64,000 bases of DNA, from the NCBI RefSeq assembly GCF_029433295.1, contig NZ_JAQTHV010000003.1, positions 434,001 through 498,000 of the forward strand. The letters are read 5' to 3'. Source of the DNA: Bifidobacterium sp. ESL0784 (GTDB lineage Bacteria > Actinomycetota > Actinomycetes > Actinomycetales > Bifidobacteriaceae). A model generated the notes under the pieces. That model had not been told where the DNA came from, did not search any database, and saw nothing but the letters and a program-made list of their open reading frames with translations. Shown here piece after piece: positions 1-8,392 of this stretch. The position numbers and the translations under genes are program-made. The stretch's first letter is position 1. Every line of letters begins with the position of its first letter.

Positions 1-178
1 TCTCGTCGACACTGATCACACGCCCGGCACGGCCCTGCAAGGCTTCCACTGCACCACGGCCGGAGACCCCTAGACCCGCCACCAGTACGGTTCTGCCGCT
101 CACATCCAGAGCCGATGACCCGTTTGCCGCGCCGTCACGACGCACCGATGAAAATCCGGAATCCCCTGCTGCCTGCAT
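1..178 (-). CDS. murD: UDP-N-acetylmuramoylalanine--D-glutamate ligase, N-terminal part
   Basis: Only the first 59 codons lie in the window; the gene continues past position 1. MurD adds D-glutamate to UDP-MurNAc-L-Ala in the cytoplasm. The visible part has a short Ser/Gly-rich leader, then a beta strand and glycine-rich turn (VLVAGLGVSGRGAVEAL) typical of the Rossmann-like N-terminal domain of MurD. It follows mraY with a 53-bp gap, the usual dcw order mraY-murD. The ATG at 178 is the first in frame. The identification rests on this motif plus position. Confidence 0.85.
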   Translation of the reverse strand, partial: MQAAGDSGFSSVRRDGAANGSSALDVSGRTVLVAGLGVSGRGAVEALQGRAGRVISVDE

Positions 179-231
179 CTAAAACTTCCTTTCCAAGCTT
201 TGGCCGTCAACGCCGTATTCGATATCGTCGC

Positions 232-1335
232 CTACACCAGCAAGCCGGTACGCGACGCCCAATCCGTGTAGAAAATCACGAGGCCGATGAGCACGAACAT
301 GAATTCGATCATCCAGAAACGCACGACGACCTTCTGTTCGCTCCAACCCATCAGCTCGAAATGATGGTGGATAGGCGCCATCTTGAAGACGCGTTTGTGG
401 GTGAGCTTGAAACAACCGACCTGGATGACATCGCTCATCGCTTCGATGACGTAGAGCCCGCCGATGATCACAGCAAGGAATTCGGTGTGCGTGGCAATGG
501 AAAGCGCAGCGAAAAGACCGCCCAAAGCCAGCGAGCCGGTGTCTCCCATGAAGATGGTGGCCGGGTTGGAGTTGTACCAGAGGAAGCCGAAGCAGGCCAC
601 GGCCGCGCAGGCCGCGATGATCGTCAGGTCCAGCGGGTCGGAAACCGCATAGGAATAACCGGGCTTCGGACCACCCTTGACGTGATAGCTTTCCCAAAAG
701 GCGATGATGGTGTAACCGGCCAGGGAAATCATCGAGGAACCGGTGGCAAGCCCGTCGAGTCCATCGGTGAGGTTGACGGCGTTGGTCCATGCGATCATCA
801 GGAAATTGACCCAGATGACGAAAATGATGATGGCGACGGCCTTGCCTGCGAATTCAAAGCTGAAGAACGGGTGCTCGATGAAGCTCATACCCGCCTGCGC
901 CGAAGGAAAGCCGGATTTGGTGGGAATCAGCAGCGCCAACACCGCGTAAATGGTAGCGAAAACAAACTGGCCGAAGAACTTGCCGCCGACACTCAAGCCG
1001 GTGTTCTGCTTTTTGCGCACTTTCGCGAAATCATCGATGAATCCCAGGCTGCCCATGGAAACCATGGCGAAAAGCACCAGAACCGCCGACCACGAAACGG
1101 CCTGACCGCCAGTCAACCCGCGGTACACAGCCGAAGCGCCCCAACCAAGCAGCACGGCAAGGATAATGACCACGCCGCCCATCGTGGCGGTGCCACGCTT
1201 CAACAGATGCGACTGTGGACCGTCCTGACGAATGTACTGGCCGTAATGGAGCCGATGCACGAGTTTGATCATGGCCGGCGTACCGACCATCGTGACCACG
1301 AGCGAGACCACGATGCCGATGATAAGGGAAATCAA
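232..1335 (-). CDS. mraY: Phospho-N-acetylmuramoyl-pentapeptide-transferase
   Basis: MraY transfers phospho-MurNAc-pentapeptide from UDP to undecaprenyl phosphate, making lipid I at the inner face of the membrane. The protein is about 367 residues with roughly ten hydrophobic segments. It contains the family motifs NAVNLTDGLDGLA, GDTGSLALGG and the histidine-rich loop APIHHHFEL near the C-terminus. I place the start at a TTG (1335-1333) that overlaps the murF stop, preceded by a GGAG box 9 nt upstream. This gives a normal N-terminus (ISLIIGIVVSL); the longer reading frame would extend far into murF. The overlap implies translational coupling with murF. Confidence 0.95.
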   Translation of the reverse strand: MISLIIGIVVSLVVTMVGTPAMIKLVHRLHYGQYIRQDGPQSHLLKRGTATMGGVVIILAVLLGWGASAVYRGLTGGQAVSWSAVLVLFAMVSMGSLGFIDDFAKVRKKQNTGLSVGGKFFGQFVFATIYAVLALLIPTKSGFPSAQAGMSFIEHPFFSFEFAGKAVAIIIFVIWVNFLMIAWTNAVNLTDGLDGLATGSSMISLAGYTIIAFWESYHVKGGPKPGYSYAVSDPLDLTIIAACAAVACFGFLWYNSNPATIFMGDTGSLALGGLFAALSIATHTEFLAVIIGGLYVIEAMSDVIQVGCFKLTHKRVFKMAPIHHHFELMGWSEQKVVVRFWMIEFMFVLIGLVIFYTDWASRTGLLV

Positions 1336-2954
1336 TGTTTCGGCTCCACTTCTGTACGTTCCTGCTTTTTGGCGTGCGCCCAACGTTCGGCCAAGGCGGA
1401 AAGCCCCGAAATATGCGATCCTTTGAGCAGCACAACGGTATTTTCATGCCGGCGGGCGGCCTCGGCGACCAGCCGCTCGGCCTCACCCGCACTATGTACC
1501 CATTGCACCACGACGGGGGTACGCGTTTGACTCTTTGCCGCGTCCACGTGCTTTTCTTCCGCTTCGGCGCCCTGTGCCAACGCTTGGGCCAATTGGTCGA
1601 AATGCTTGTCGGTCTCGTTTCCTACGGCAATGATTTCGTCGATACCAAGCCCCGCGGCATATTCACCGACTTGCCGATGCAATTTGAGCTCGTCTTCGCC
1701 AAGCTCAAGCATGGCTCCCAACACGGCGATACGATAGGGTTTTGCGTTCTTAGCCGTCTGCAACCCATCACCGGCAGACTTTTCGGCAGTCTCCCAACGG
1801 GCAAGCCCGTCAAGCCCCGCACGCGTGGAGTCGGGGTTCGCATTGAAGGAATCATCGATCAACGTGAAATCGGCATCGTCAAGTTTCACGCTCGACACAG
1901 CCATGCGATGAGGACTGATATGTTTCACATTGTCAAGCCCCGAAGCGATATCGGCCAGCGGCATCCCAAAATAGTATGCGACGGTGGCTGCAGCAAGCGC
2001 ATTCACGACATTGTGGGCCCCTCCGATTCCGAGATGCACCGGCGTGCTGGAACCGTCAGGAGCCACCAGAGTGAAGCTCGGACGATCCAAGGAATCGACG
2101 GTGATATCAGTGGCAGTCATCCGCCGAGCATCTGGTTTTGCATTGCTATCAAGCCCGAACCAAAGAACCTTGCCGGGCGCGAATTTCGTCATAGCCGCCA
2201 CATGCTTGTCGTCTGCGTTAAGCACGGCGATGCCGTCGGGCATCAGTCCCTGCACAATCTCGCTTTTGGCTTGGGCGATACGTTCGACAGAACCGAATTC
2301 CCCCAAATGGGCGACGCCGACTTTCAAAACCACAGCGAGATCAGGAGGAACGATTTTCGTCAGATTGGCGATTTCCCCGACATGGTTGGCACCCATTTCG
2401 GCGATGAAAAAGCGGGTGTACTCCCCTACTTTCAAGGCAGTCAGCGGCAGGCCGATGTCGTTGTTGAACGAGCCGACCGGCGCCACCGTCTCGCCAAGAG
2501 AAGCCAGAAGGGAATGCAGCAGGTCCTTGGTGGTGGTCTTGCCGACCGACCCGGTGATGCCGATGACGGAAAAAGCAGAATCAAGCTTACGGCGCCGTAC
2601 AATATTATGGTGAGCCAAACGCCCCAAGGCCTTTATGGTGTCGGAAACCACGATCTGTGCGATATCGCCGACGCCGTCGATAGCGTGATCAACCAGCGCC
2701 GCCACCGCGCCTTTTGCACCCACACCGGAGACAAAATCATGCCCGTCCACACGTTCGCCCTTAATGGCGACAAAAACCGAACCAGCCTTGACTTGCCGGG
2801 AATCGCTGAATGTCGAAGTCGCCACTGCGCCAAGGGGGATCTGAAAATCAGAGCCAACAACGATATGCCCATCGACCGTCTGCGCGATCTCTTCGATCGT
2901 CATCGGCATCATACCGGGCTGGCCGTCTGAAATCCCTGTCATCTTAGTGCTCAA
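1332..2954 (-). CDS. murF: UDP-N-acetylmuramoyl-tripeptide--D-Ala-D-Ala ligase
   Basis: MurF adds D-Ala-D-Ala to UDP-MurNAc-tripeptide, the last cytoplasmic step of peptidoglycan precursor synthesis. At 540 residues it is somewhat longer than the usual 450-470. It shows the N-terminal substrate domain (SDSRQVKAGSVFVAIKGERVDGHDF), the Mur ligase P-loop (GITGSVGKTTTKDLL) and the downstream EMGANHVGEI and DDSFNANPDSTRAGL motifs. A tract with few conserved positions near residues 450-480 (AQGAEAEEKHVDAAKSQTRT) adds length. The start is a TTG at 2954 with AAAGGTGG 6 nt upstream; an in-frame ATG 12 nt downstream is the alternative. It sits between a degenerate MurE-like gene and mraY. Confidence 0.95.
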   Translation of the reverse strand: MSTKMTGISDGQPGMMPMTIEEIAQTVDGHIVVGSDFQIPLGAVATSTFSDSRQVKAGSVFVAIKGERVDGHDFVSGVGAKGAVAALVDHAIDGVGDIAQIVVSDTIKALGRLAHHNIVRRRKLDSAFSVIGITGSVGKTTTKDLLHSLLASLGETVAPVGSFNNDIGLPLTALKVGEYTRFFIAEMGANHVGEIANLTKIVPPDLAVVLKVGVAHLGEFGSVERIAQAKSEIVQGLMPDGIAVLNADDKHVAAMTKFAPGKVLWFGLDSNAKPDARRMTATDITVDSLDRPSFTLVAPDGSSTPVHLGIGGAHNVVNALAAATVAYYFGMPLADIASGLDNVKHISPHRMAVSSVKLDDADFTLIDDSFNANPDSTRAGLDGLARWETAEKSAGDGLQTAKNAKPYRIAVLGAMLELGEDELKLHRQVGEYAAGLGIDEIIAVGNETDKHFDQLAQALAQGAEAEEKHVDAAKSQTRTPVVVQWVHSAGEAERLVAEAARRHENTVVLLKGSHISGLSALAERWAHAKKQERTEVEPKH

Positions 2955-3058
2955 CGCATGCCACCTTTTGTCTCATATGTATCTCAATATCGCTTGCAAT
3001 GCAGGTTGCAATCAACTCATGCAAACCGTATCAAACGGACTGTCGTCAAATAAAGTTT

Positions 3059-3946
3059 TCACTGCATTTCCTTAGAGACACGCAGCGCGTTGCGGATATT
3101 GCTGCGGCGCACCCCAGCATCCAGCGCCATGGCGATTGCCAGCGAAAGCCTGCGTTGGGCCTGCAGACCGTTTGCCGGCCCACTCTGCCCGACCAGCCAA
3201 TTGGATTCCTCGGAACAGGAGACCAGACGCTTGTGTTCGTCAATGATGAAACCATAACGGTTCCGAACCGATTCGAGCATGTCGACCGATTGAGCCCTGT
3301 TCAGCGTTTCGATGGACCCCAACACATCAACACTGACGCCTTCAAGCGCTCCGGGGCGCAGGGTCTCACTGTCGGCGGAAACCACCATCGCCGCAGCCCC
3401 ATCCTCCGAGCAGACCGCCAATGTGTGCTGGACGTCAAGGATTCCCAGAGGATAATTCATTTCAAGCTCACGTTCCAGCGAACTGGAACCCGCACGGCTG
3501 ACGATACCCACAGGGTTGCCGAGCATATGAAGAAAATCGGCCAAGCGCACCACATCGGCCTGAGTTTCTTGGTCGTCCTCGCCGCAAACCACGAATACCG
3601 CCATGGTATTGGCCGGCATTCCCGCGATATCGGAAGCCAGCGCCCCCATGGTTTCGGGGTCGGGGGTGGCAAACAGCACCGGAACCCCTACGGATCGGGC
3701 TTGTGAGGCAAACGAAGGCGGCACCAATACCGCATATGCGCCACGGGCCACGGCCACAGAAAGCAACGATGGGTCATCATCGCCTTTGAGCACATAAAGG
3801 GCTCCCGGACGCACCGAATCCGGACTATCGGCAATCGAGGTAACCGTAACGCCGTCAGAAAACTTGGGCTCAAGCTTGAACCCGTAATGGCTGGCGATAT
3901 AGCCCAAGGTCACACGCCGCGAAATCGATTCGCTCACCACGCTCAT
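3059..3946 (-). CDS. Degenerate MurE-like protein (probable pseudoenzyme)
   Basis: This 295-residue protein occupies the slot between ftsI and murF where murE normally lies. Its N-terminal part keeps the MurE/MurF substrate-domain pattern (VTSIADSPDSVRPGALYVLKG, then VARGAYAVLVPP). Where a Mur ligase has the P-loop GTNGKT, it reads VFVVCGEDDQETQADVV. The strand and helix around the loop look preserved, but the GKT residues that bind ATP are gone. The rest is far too short for a full central ATPase and C-terminal domain. ATG 3946 is chosen because GGGAGG lies just upstream. It cannot be a working ligase as read; a structural or regulatory role in the dcw cluster is inference. A functional murE must lie elsewhere. 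Confidence 0.7.
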   Translation of the reverse strand: MSVVSESISRRVTLGYIASHYGFKLEPKFSDGVTVTSIADSPDSVRPGALYVLKGDDDPSLLSVAVARGAYAVLVPPSFASQARSVGVPVLFATPDPETMGALASDIAGMPANTMAVFVVCGEDDQETQADVVRLADFLHMLGNPVGIVSRAGSSSLERELEMNYPLGILDVQHTLAVCSEDGAAAMVVSADSETLRPGALEGVSVDVLGSIETLNRAQSVDMLESVRNRYGFIIDEHKRLVSCSEESNWLVGQSGPANGLQAQRRLSLAIAMALDAGVRRSNIRNALRVSKEMQ

Positions 3947-4037
3947 GCTTCGACCCCTCCCGTCGGAAACGTTGGGCAGCCAGCAGTCACTGCCGCTCGA
4001 TTCGATTTCATAGCCGTGTGGGCACCTGCCGCCATTG

Positions 4038-5837
4038 TCACCACGACACAGGAATAGCATTGTTGCGCGGAGTCGAGGCCGGGACCTCATACTTCTGCAT
4101 AAGGAATTCACCGATTTGCTTGAACAGCGTGCCGCTGGTGAGGCCGCCGAACATGCCCTGCGGGTTCTTCATCGCCACTGTGACCACGAAACGCGGGTTG
4201 TCGGCGGGAAGAATGCCAGTGAAATCGCCTACGATGCCATCGAGCGCGCCGCTGGGTCCTGCGACCTGCGCGGTGCCGGACTTGCCGGCGATGCGGTAGC
4301 CGTCGATGCCGGCCGTTCTGTGGTACTCTTCGGCGGCTGACTCCATGGCATTGAGCAGCTGCGAGTCGACGTTCGGGTCGAGGATGCGCGTACCTTCGTC
4401 CTGAGGCATTTCGGTGACGTGTCCGTCGGCATCTTGTGTTGAGGCGACGATGGACGGCTTGCGGTAGATGCCGCCGTCGGCGATCGAGGCGATGGCGTTG
4501 GTGATCTGAAGGATGTTGGTGGAATAGCCCTGCCCGAAGAGGATGGTGTCGCGGGTGCGCTTGTCCCAGGCGTTGGGGTTGGTGAGCGTTCCTCGCGATT
4601 CGCCGGGAAGGTTGAGACCGGTGGGCTGCCCGATGCCGAATTTGGTCAACATGTCGTAGCGGTCCTGGTCCTTGTAGTTGTCGGAGGCCATGACCATGCC
4701 CACGTTGGAGGACTGCTGGAGAATGCCGGCAAGGGTCCAGTTGGAAAGCGGGTGACTATCGGAATCGGTGAAGACCTGATTGTTTTTATCTAAACGATCG
4801 GGAACTTGGAACTGGTCGGTCATCTGGTGGACGCCGTGCTGCAAGAGGCCTGCCATCGAGAAGGTCTTGCCGATGGAGCCGGGTTCGAAGGTTTCGGAAA
4901 CCGCACGGGAGACGTTCAGTTTGGCCTGGTCGCTGCCAGCTTGGATCTCGTCAGAATCGTCCAGCGCGATGATCTGATGGGTGCGCGTATCGATGACGCA
5001 GGCTATCGCCCAATCGGCGTGATACTGCGCCTTGCCTTCGGTCAGCACCTTCTTGACGAACCAGTCCACATCCGCGTCGATGGTCAGCTTGACATCGCTG
5101 CCGTTGCGAGCAGCCTTGGAATCGGTCAAGGTGCCGGGAATTTCGACGCCGTTGTTGCCTTGCTGGTAGATCTTATAACCGTCAGCGCCGGCGAGCGCCG
5201 CGTTCTGGACCTGTTCCATGCCCGAGGCGCCGTTGGCCTTGTCGTCGACTCCTCCGAGGAAGGCACCCATCAGCGTGCCGTCGGAATAGACGCGGTTCTG
5301 CGAAAGTTCGCCGTAAACGATGCCACCGAGGCCAAGTTTGTCGAGCTTACGTTTGGCTGCAGGTTCCACATCCTTTTTCAAGACGACATAACGGCCGGAC
5401 CCGGCAAGTTTGCCTCCAAGCTCCATGGGATCCATGCCCAGTATCGGCGCGGCCATCCTGGCCACACGCGCGGCGCCGACCACACCAAGGGTCTTGCCTC
5501 CCTGTTTCTTGGTCTGCGTGCAGTTGTCGGTGATCTGCGTGCTGCATATCGGGTCGTATTCCTGTGCGGCTTTCGGGTCCCCGATAATCGTATAGCGCTC
5601 CACGCTTTGCGCCAGAACGGCCCCGTTGGTGTCCAGTATCTTGCCACGCATGCCGTGGACGGGCACTTTCAGTGTACGGCCCGCCGTCGCCGCTTCGGCC
5701 ATCTCGCGGCCGTTGAGCAGCTGAAGATTGGCCAACTGACCGAAGCACACAATGAATACGATCGCAAGCACCGTAGCGATCACGGTGCAACGCGACACGA
5801 ATTGTTTGCCTTTGCTTTTCTTGGCGCCTGTTCGCAT
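4038..5837 (-). CDS. ftsI: Septal peptidoglycan transpeptidase (class B PBP, FtsI/PBP3 type)
   Basis: FtsI cross-links septal peptidoglycan outside the membrane. The 599-residue protein has a short cytoplasmic basic leader, one membrane anchor at about residues 17-37, a PBP dimerisation domain, then the transpeptidase domain. The catalytic motifs are visible: SxxK as EPGSIGKTF, SxN as QQSSNVGM and KSGT as IAGKSGTAQVAG. No PASTA repeats follow. It starts one base after the ftsL-like gene stops, so the two are clearly co-translated; a 91-bp gap separates it from the MurE-like gene. Confidence 0.93.
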   Translation of the reverse strand: MRTGAKKSKGKQFVSRCTVIATVLAIVFIVCFGQLANLQLLNGREMAEAATAGRTLKVPVHGMRGKILDTNGAVLAQSVERYTIIGDPKAAQEYDPICSTQITDNCTQTKKQGGKTLGVVGAARVARMAAPILGMDPMELGGKLAGSGRYVVLKKDVEPAAKRKLDKLGLGGIVYGELSQNRVYSDGTLMGAFLGGVDDKANGASGMEQVQNAALAGADGYKIYQQGNNGVEIPGTLTDSKAARNGSDVKLTIDADVDWFVKKVLTEGKAQYHADWAIACVIDTRTHQIIALDDSDEIQAGSDQAKLNVSRAVSETFEPGSIGKTFSMAGLLQHGVHQMTDQFQVPDRLDKNNQVFTDSDSHPLSNWTLAGILQQSSNVGMVMASDNYKDQDRYDMLTKFGIGQPTGLNLPGESRGTLTNPNAWDKRTRDTILFGQGYSTNILQITNAIASIADGGIYRKPSIVASTQDADGHVTEMPQDEGTRILDPNVDSQLLNAMESAAEEYHRTAGIDGYRIAGKSGTAQVAGPSGALDGIVGDFTGILPADNPRFVVTVAMKNPQGMFGGLTSGTLFKQIGEFLMQKYEVPASTPRNNAIPVSW

Positions 5838-5838
5838 A

Positions 5839-6288
5839 TCACTGACCTTTACCCGTAGGTTGGTATCCCTGAAGATCTATCGACAGCGGACCGGACTGAG
5901 GCACCATGCCCATTTTCTGGGCACGGTCTGGAAGACTTGCCTGCAAGCCGTCAAGCTGTGCCTGATCGTCCTCGACATCCTGGTTGAGCTTGCTGATGGA
6001 CGACTGCACCTGTGCCGCCTCGAAGGAATTCTGCACCATCTGGGTACGCAGGGCCAGAGAACCGAGCAGCGCCGCGAAGAGGAAGACCACCGCGATGATG
6101 ACGTGGACCACCGAAACCGTTCTGATACGGCCCAAAATCCCTGAAGCCACATTGTCGCTGTCCTTTTTCTCCTTGCCGCCGGCAACCACCTGGAGCTTGG
6201 GACGTGAGGATGCCGCACGGGTATCGTCGTCACGCCCGGCAGGGGCAATACGGGAACGAACCGATCTTGCTGTCGCTGTGCTCATCAT
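5839..6288 (-). CDS. FtsL-like septum formation protein
   Basis: This 149-residue bitopic protein has a basic, probably disordered cytoplasmic leader (residues 1-55), one membrane segment at about 57-80 (VSVVHVIIAVVFLFAALLGSLAL), and an extracellular helix with hydrophobic spacing typical of a short coiled coil (residues 85-120). This is the architecture of FtsL, which with FtsB/DivIC and FtsQ activates septal synthesis. FtsL sequences are poorly conserved, so the call rests on topology and on its position between rsmH and ftsI. It overlaps the rsmH stop by four bases (ATGA); a second ATG at 6285 is an alternative start. Confidence 0.8.
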   Translation of the reverse strand: MMSTATARSVRSRIAPAGRDDDTRAASSRPKLQVVAGGKEKKDSDNVASGILGRIRTVSVVHVIIAVVFLFAALLGSLALRTQMVQNSFEAAQVQSSISKLNQDVEDDQAQLDGLQASLPDRAQKMGMVPQSGPLSIDLQGYQPTGKGQ

Positions 6289-7370
6289 CCCCTCCTTTTC
6301 CTTCGGTTGTCTCGTTTGTCTCGATTGTCATGCAAAAACTCGCCACGCACATTGCCGCCAGCCGTCGGATTTTCCCGGGCATCCTGCGCAAACCGATTGT
6401 GCCAACGTTCGGGAAGCTCACGGGAAAGCTCGATCCCACGCAATCTGACGGGAGCCGAGCGCGGGTTATACTCGATCTCGGCTTCATCCGCTTTGATCGC
6501 CCCCCGGGTCAGTTCCTTGAAGAACGGCTGCGCGTCCGGAGGAACGACCGGCAGATCGGCCGGCGCATCGACCACGAGCCCTTGGGCCATGAACGTCTTG
6601 ACCGTGCGGTCTTCGAGCGAATGATAGGACTCGACCACCAAGCGGCCGCCGACGTCGAGCCTGTTGGCAATCTGCGGCAGCGTGCGCTTGAGCTTGTCAA
6701 GTTCACCGTTGACTTCGATGCGCAGGGCCTGAAAGACGCGCTTGGCGGGGTTGCCTTTGGCTCGGTGGGCCTTGGGCACGACACGATCGACGAGAACATC
6801 GAGCTGGCGAGAGGTCTTCAGGGGCTCCTTTTCACGCTGGCGCACGATGGCTCGGGCAATCGGTCTGGAGAAGCGTTCCTGGCCATATTCGCGGAAAACC
6901 CGAACCAACTCGTCTTCGGAATATTGTGCCAAAATCCCTGCGGCGTCAAGGCTTTGGCCGGTGTCCATGCGCATGTCGAGCGGGGCGTCATGGGAATAGG
7001 AGAATCCGCGATCGGTTTCGTCAATCTGCAGGCTGGAAAGCCCCAAATCCATAAATGCCGCATCGACGCGGTCCAGCTTCAAATCGTCAAGCACATCGCC
7101 GAACTCATCGAAGGCCGCATGAATAGGTGTGAACCGGTCATTCAACCCTGCTTCCTTCATCCGTTCGCCGGCCATCGAAAGCGCTTCTTCGTCGCGGTCG
7201 ATGCCGATCAGTCGGGCCTGTGGGGCGGCCTTCAAAAAAGCCGTCGCGTGCCCGGCCAGGCCGAGCGTGCAATCGACCACCACGGCACGCGGATGTTCAA
7301 GCGCGGGGGTGACCAGCTGGACACATTCGTCCAGGAGGACCGGGGTATGGATGTTGTTGAAATCTCTCAT
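6285..7370 (-). CDS. rsmH: 16S rRNA (cytosine1402-N4)-methyltransferase
   Basis: RsmH (MraW) methylates N4 of C1402 in 16S rRNA using S-adenosylmethionine. The 361-residue protein begins HTPVLLDECVQLV, has the SAM-binding motif VVDCTLGLAGHATAFL, then FMDLGLSSLQID and RGFSYSHDAPLDMRMD, all diagnostic for the family. The C-terminal tail is basic. I use ATG 7370, which overlaps the mraZ stop as TGATG; two in-frame GTG codons just upstream (7376, 7373) are alternatives. A GGAG box inside the end of mraZ lies at suitable spacing. Confidence 0.95.
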   Translation of the reverse strand: MRDFNNIHTPVLLDECVQLVTPALEHPRAVVVDCTLGLAGHATAFLKAAPQARLIGIDRDEEALSMAGERMKEAGLNDRFTPIHAAFDEFGDVLDDLKLDRVDAAFMDLGLSSLQIDETDRGFSYSHDAPLDMRMDTGQSLDAAGILAQYSEDELVRVFREYGQERFSRPIARAIVRQREKEPLKTSRQLDVLVDRVVPKAHRAKGNPAKRVFQALRIEVNGELDKLKRTLPQIANRLDVGGRLVVESYHSLEDRTVKTFMAQGLVVDAPADLPVVPPDAQPFFKELTRGAIKADEAEIEYNPRSAPVRLRGIELSRELPERWHNRFAQDARENPTAGGNVRGEFLHDNRDKRDNRRKRRG

Positions 7371-7969
7371 CACCACTCCACCGCCGGCAATACGTCATCA
7401 GCTATGTCGGAATAGCCTTCCTCTTGGTCGGCAAGATAGGCGTCCCACGATTCCTTATTCCAGATTTCGGCACGGGTGCCGACGCCGATCACCACGATGT
7501 CATTGCCCAAGCCCGCGTAACTGCGCAGGTTCTGCGGCACCAAAACGCGGCCCTGCTTGTCCGGTTCGCCCTCAACGGCACCGGAAAGGAAGACACGCAG
7601 ATAGCTTCTGGTGGCCTTGTTGCCCATTGAAGCACGCTGGATACGCGCCGCTATACGACGGAATTCGGTTTGCGGCAAGAGATAGACGCATTTTTCCTGA
7701 CCGCGGGCCATCACCATGCCCGTGCCAAGTTGGGCGCGCATTTTGGCCGGCAGAGCCATACGCCCCTTCTGGTCAATTTTCGGGGTATAGGTGCCAAGCA
7801 GGAGAGGTTCTGGCGCAGGCGATGCAGATACGGCTCCGTTGGCCGCATCGGACGTTTGAATCGACGAAGTGGCGGGATTGGAGGGATTGATGTTCATGGA
7901 AGAAAAGGCGGGAACGGAGGAATCAGGAAACGGTTCGCCGCTGATGGGATTTTTATCGCGCCCCGCCAT
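7370..7969 (-). CDS. mraZ: Transcriptional regulator and dcw cluster protein MraZ
   Basis: MraZ is an AbrB-like DNA-binding protein that usually represses its own operon. Two MraZ domains are visible: LGTYTPKIDQKGRMALPAKMRAQL and, later, GEPDKQGRVLVPQNLRSYAG, each with the conserved DxKGR/DxQGR turn. The protein is 199 residues, whereas typical MraZ is about 145. The excess is an N-terminal extension of some 55 residues rich in Ser, Pro, Asn and Ala. The long start is well supported: AAAGGAGGAGG sits directly upstream of ATG 7969, while the internal ATG 7897 has no ribosome binding site. It is the first gene of the minus-strand dcw operon. Confidence 0.93.
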   Translation of the reverse strand: MAGRDKNPISGEPFPDSSVPAFSSMNINPSNPATSSIQTSDAANGAVSASPAPEPLLLGTYTPKIDQKGRMALPAKMRAQLGTGMVMARGQEKCVYLLPQTEFRRIAARIQRASMGNKATRSYLRVFLSGAVEGEPDKQGRVLVPQNLRSYAGLGNDIVVIGVGTRAEIWNKESWDAYLADQEEGYSDIADDVLPAVEW

Positions 7970-8392
7970 TCCGCCTCCTCCTTTTGGATAACTGCCAACA
8001 ATCTGTCAAGTCTTACAACTACTTCACCACTTTACCCCACTTGTCACCATTCTTCCCCACAAAAACGCAAAAATCTCAATTTTTCTTCAAAAAAACTTGT
8101 CTCATGGCAGTTTTTACGATTTCTAGACTCCAAAAAATTCAATCCTGCCATTTTGCGATACACAAAACATCCTGCGAGGAGCGATTTTCATAAGACCGAG
8201 GATTCAATAGTCGCTTAATCGATACACCTGCCCGAACGATGCCGAAATAACGAGAATTTCAATCCGTCGAAACGGCATTTTCCAAGAGCACAATCAGCTC
8301 AAAAGAAATAGGGAGTGCAGGCTAGAATTATTAATTCGAGTTTTCAAGTAACAAACGCAACCGGAACCACCCAAATGAAGGGGAACGTATAC
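7970..8392. other. Divergent intergenic region between mraZ and the helD-like gene
   Basis: These 423 bp are AT-rich compared with the flanks and hold the mraZ operator (8021-8060), runs of A and T on both strands, and the ribosome binding site of the plus-strand helicase (AAGGGG near 8379). I see no convincing ORF. Exact promoter hexamers could not be fixed for either gene. Confidence 0.6.
8021..8060 (-). promoter_or_regulatory. MraZ operator: four tandem 10-bp boxes
   Basis: Read on the minus strand, four consecutive decamers follow one another without gap: GTGGGGAAGA (8060-8051), ATGGTGACAA (8050-8041), GTGGGGTAAA (8040-8031) and GTGGTGAAGT (8030-8021). The period is exactly one helical turn. 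Tandem TGGG/GTGG-type boxes at 10-bp spacing are the known operator architecture of MraZ in other bacteria. The array lies 52-91 bp upstream of the mraZ start. Confidence 0.8.

Noticed and set aside
115..1530. Long plus-strand open frame opposite mraY and murF
   Set aside because: It is a shadow of well-supported minus-strand genes: no ribosome binding site, and biased His/Asp/Gly/Arg content typical of antisense frames in GC-rich DNA.
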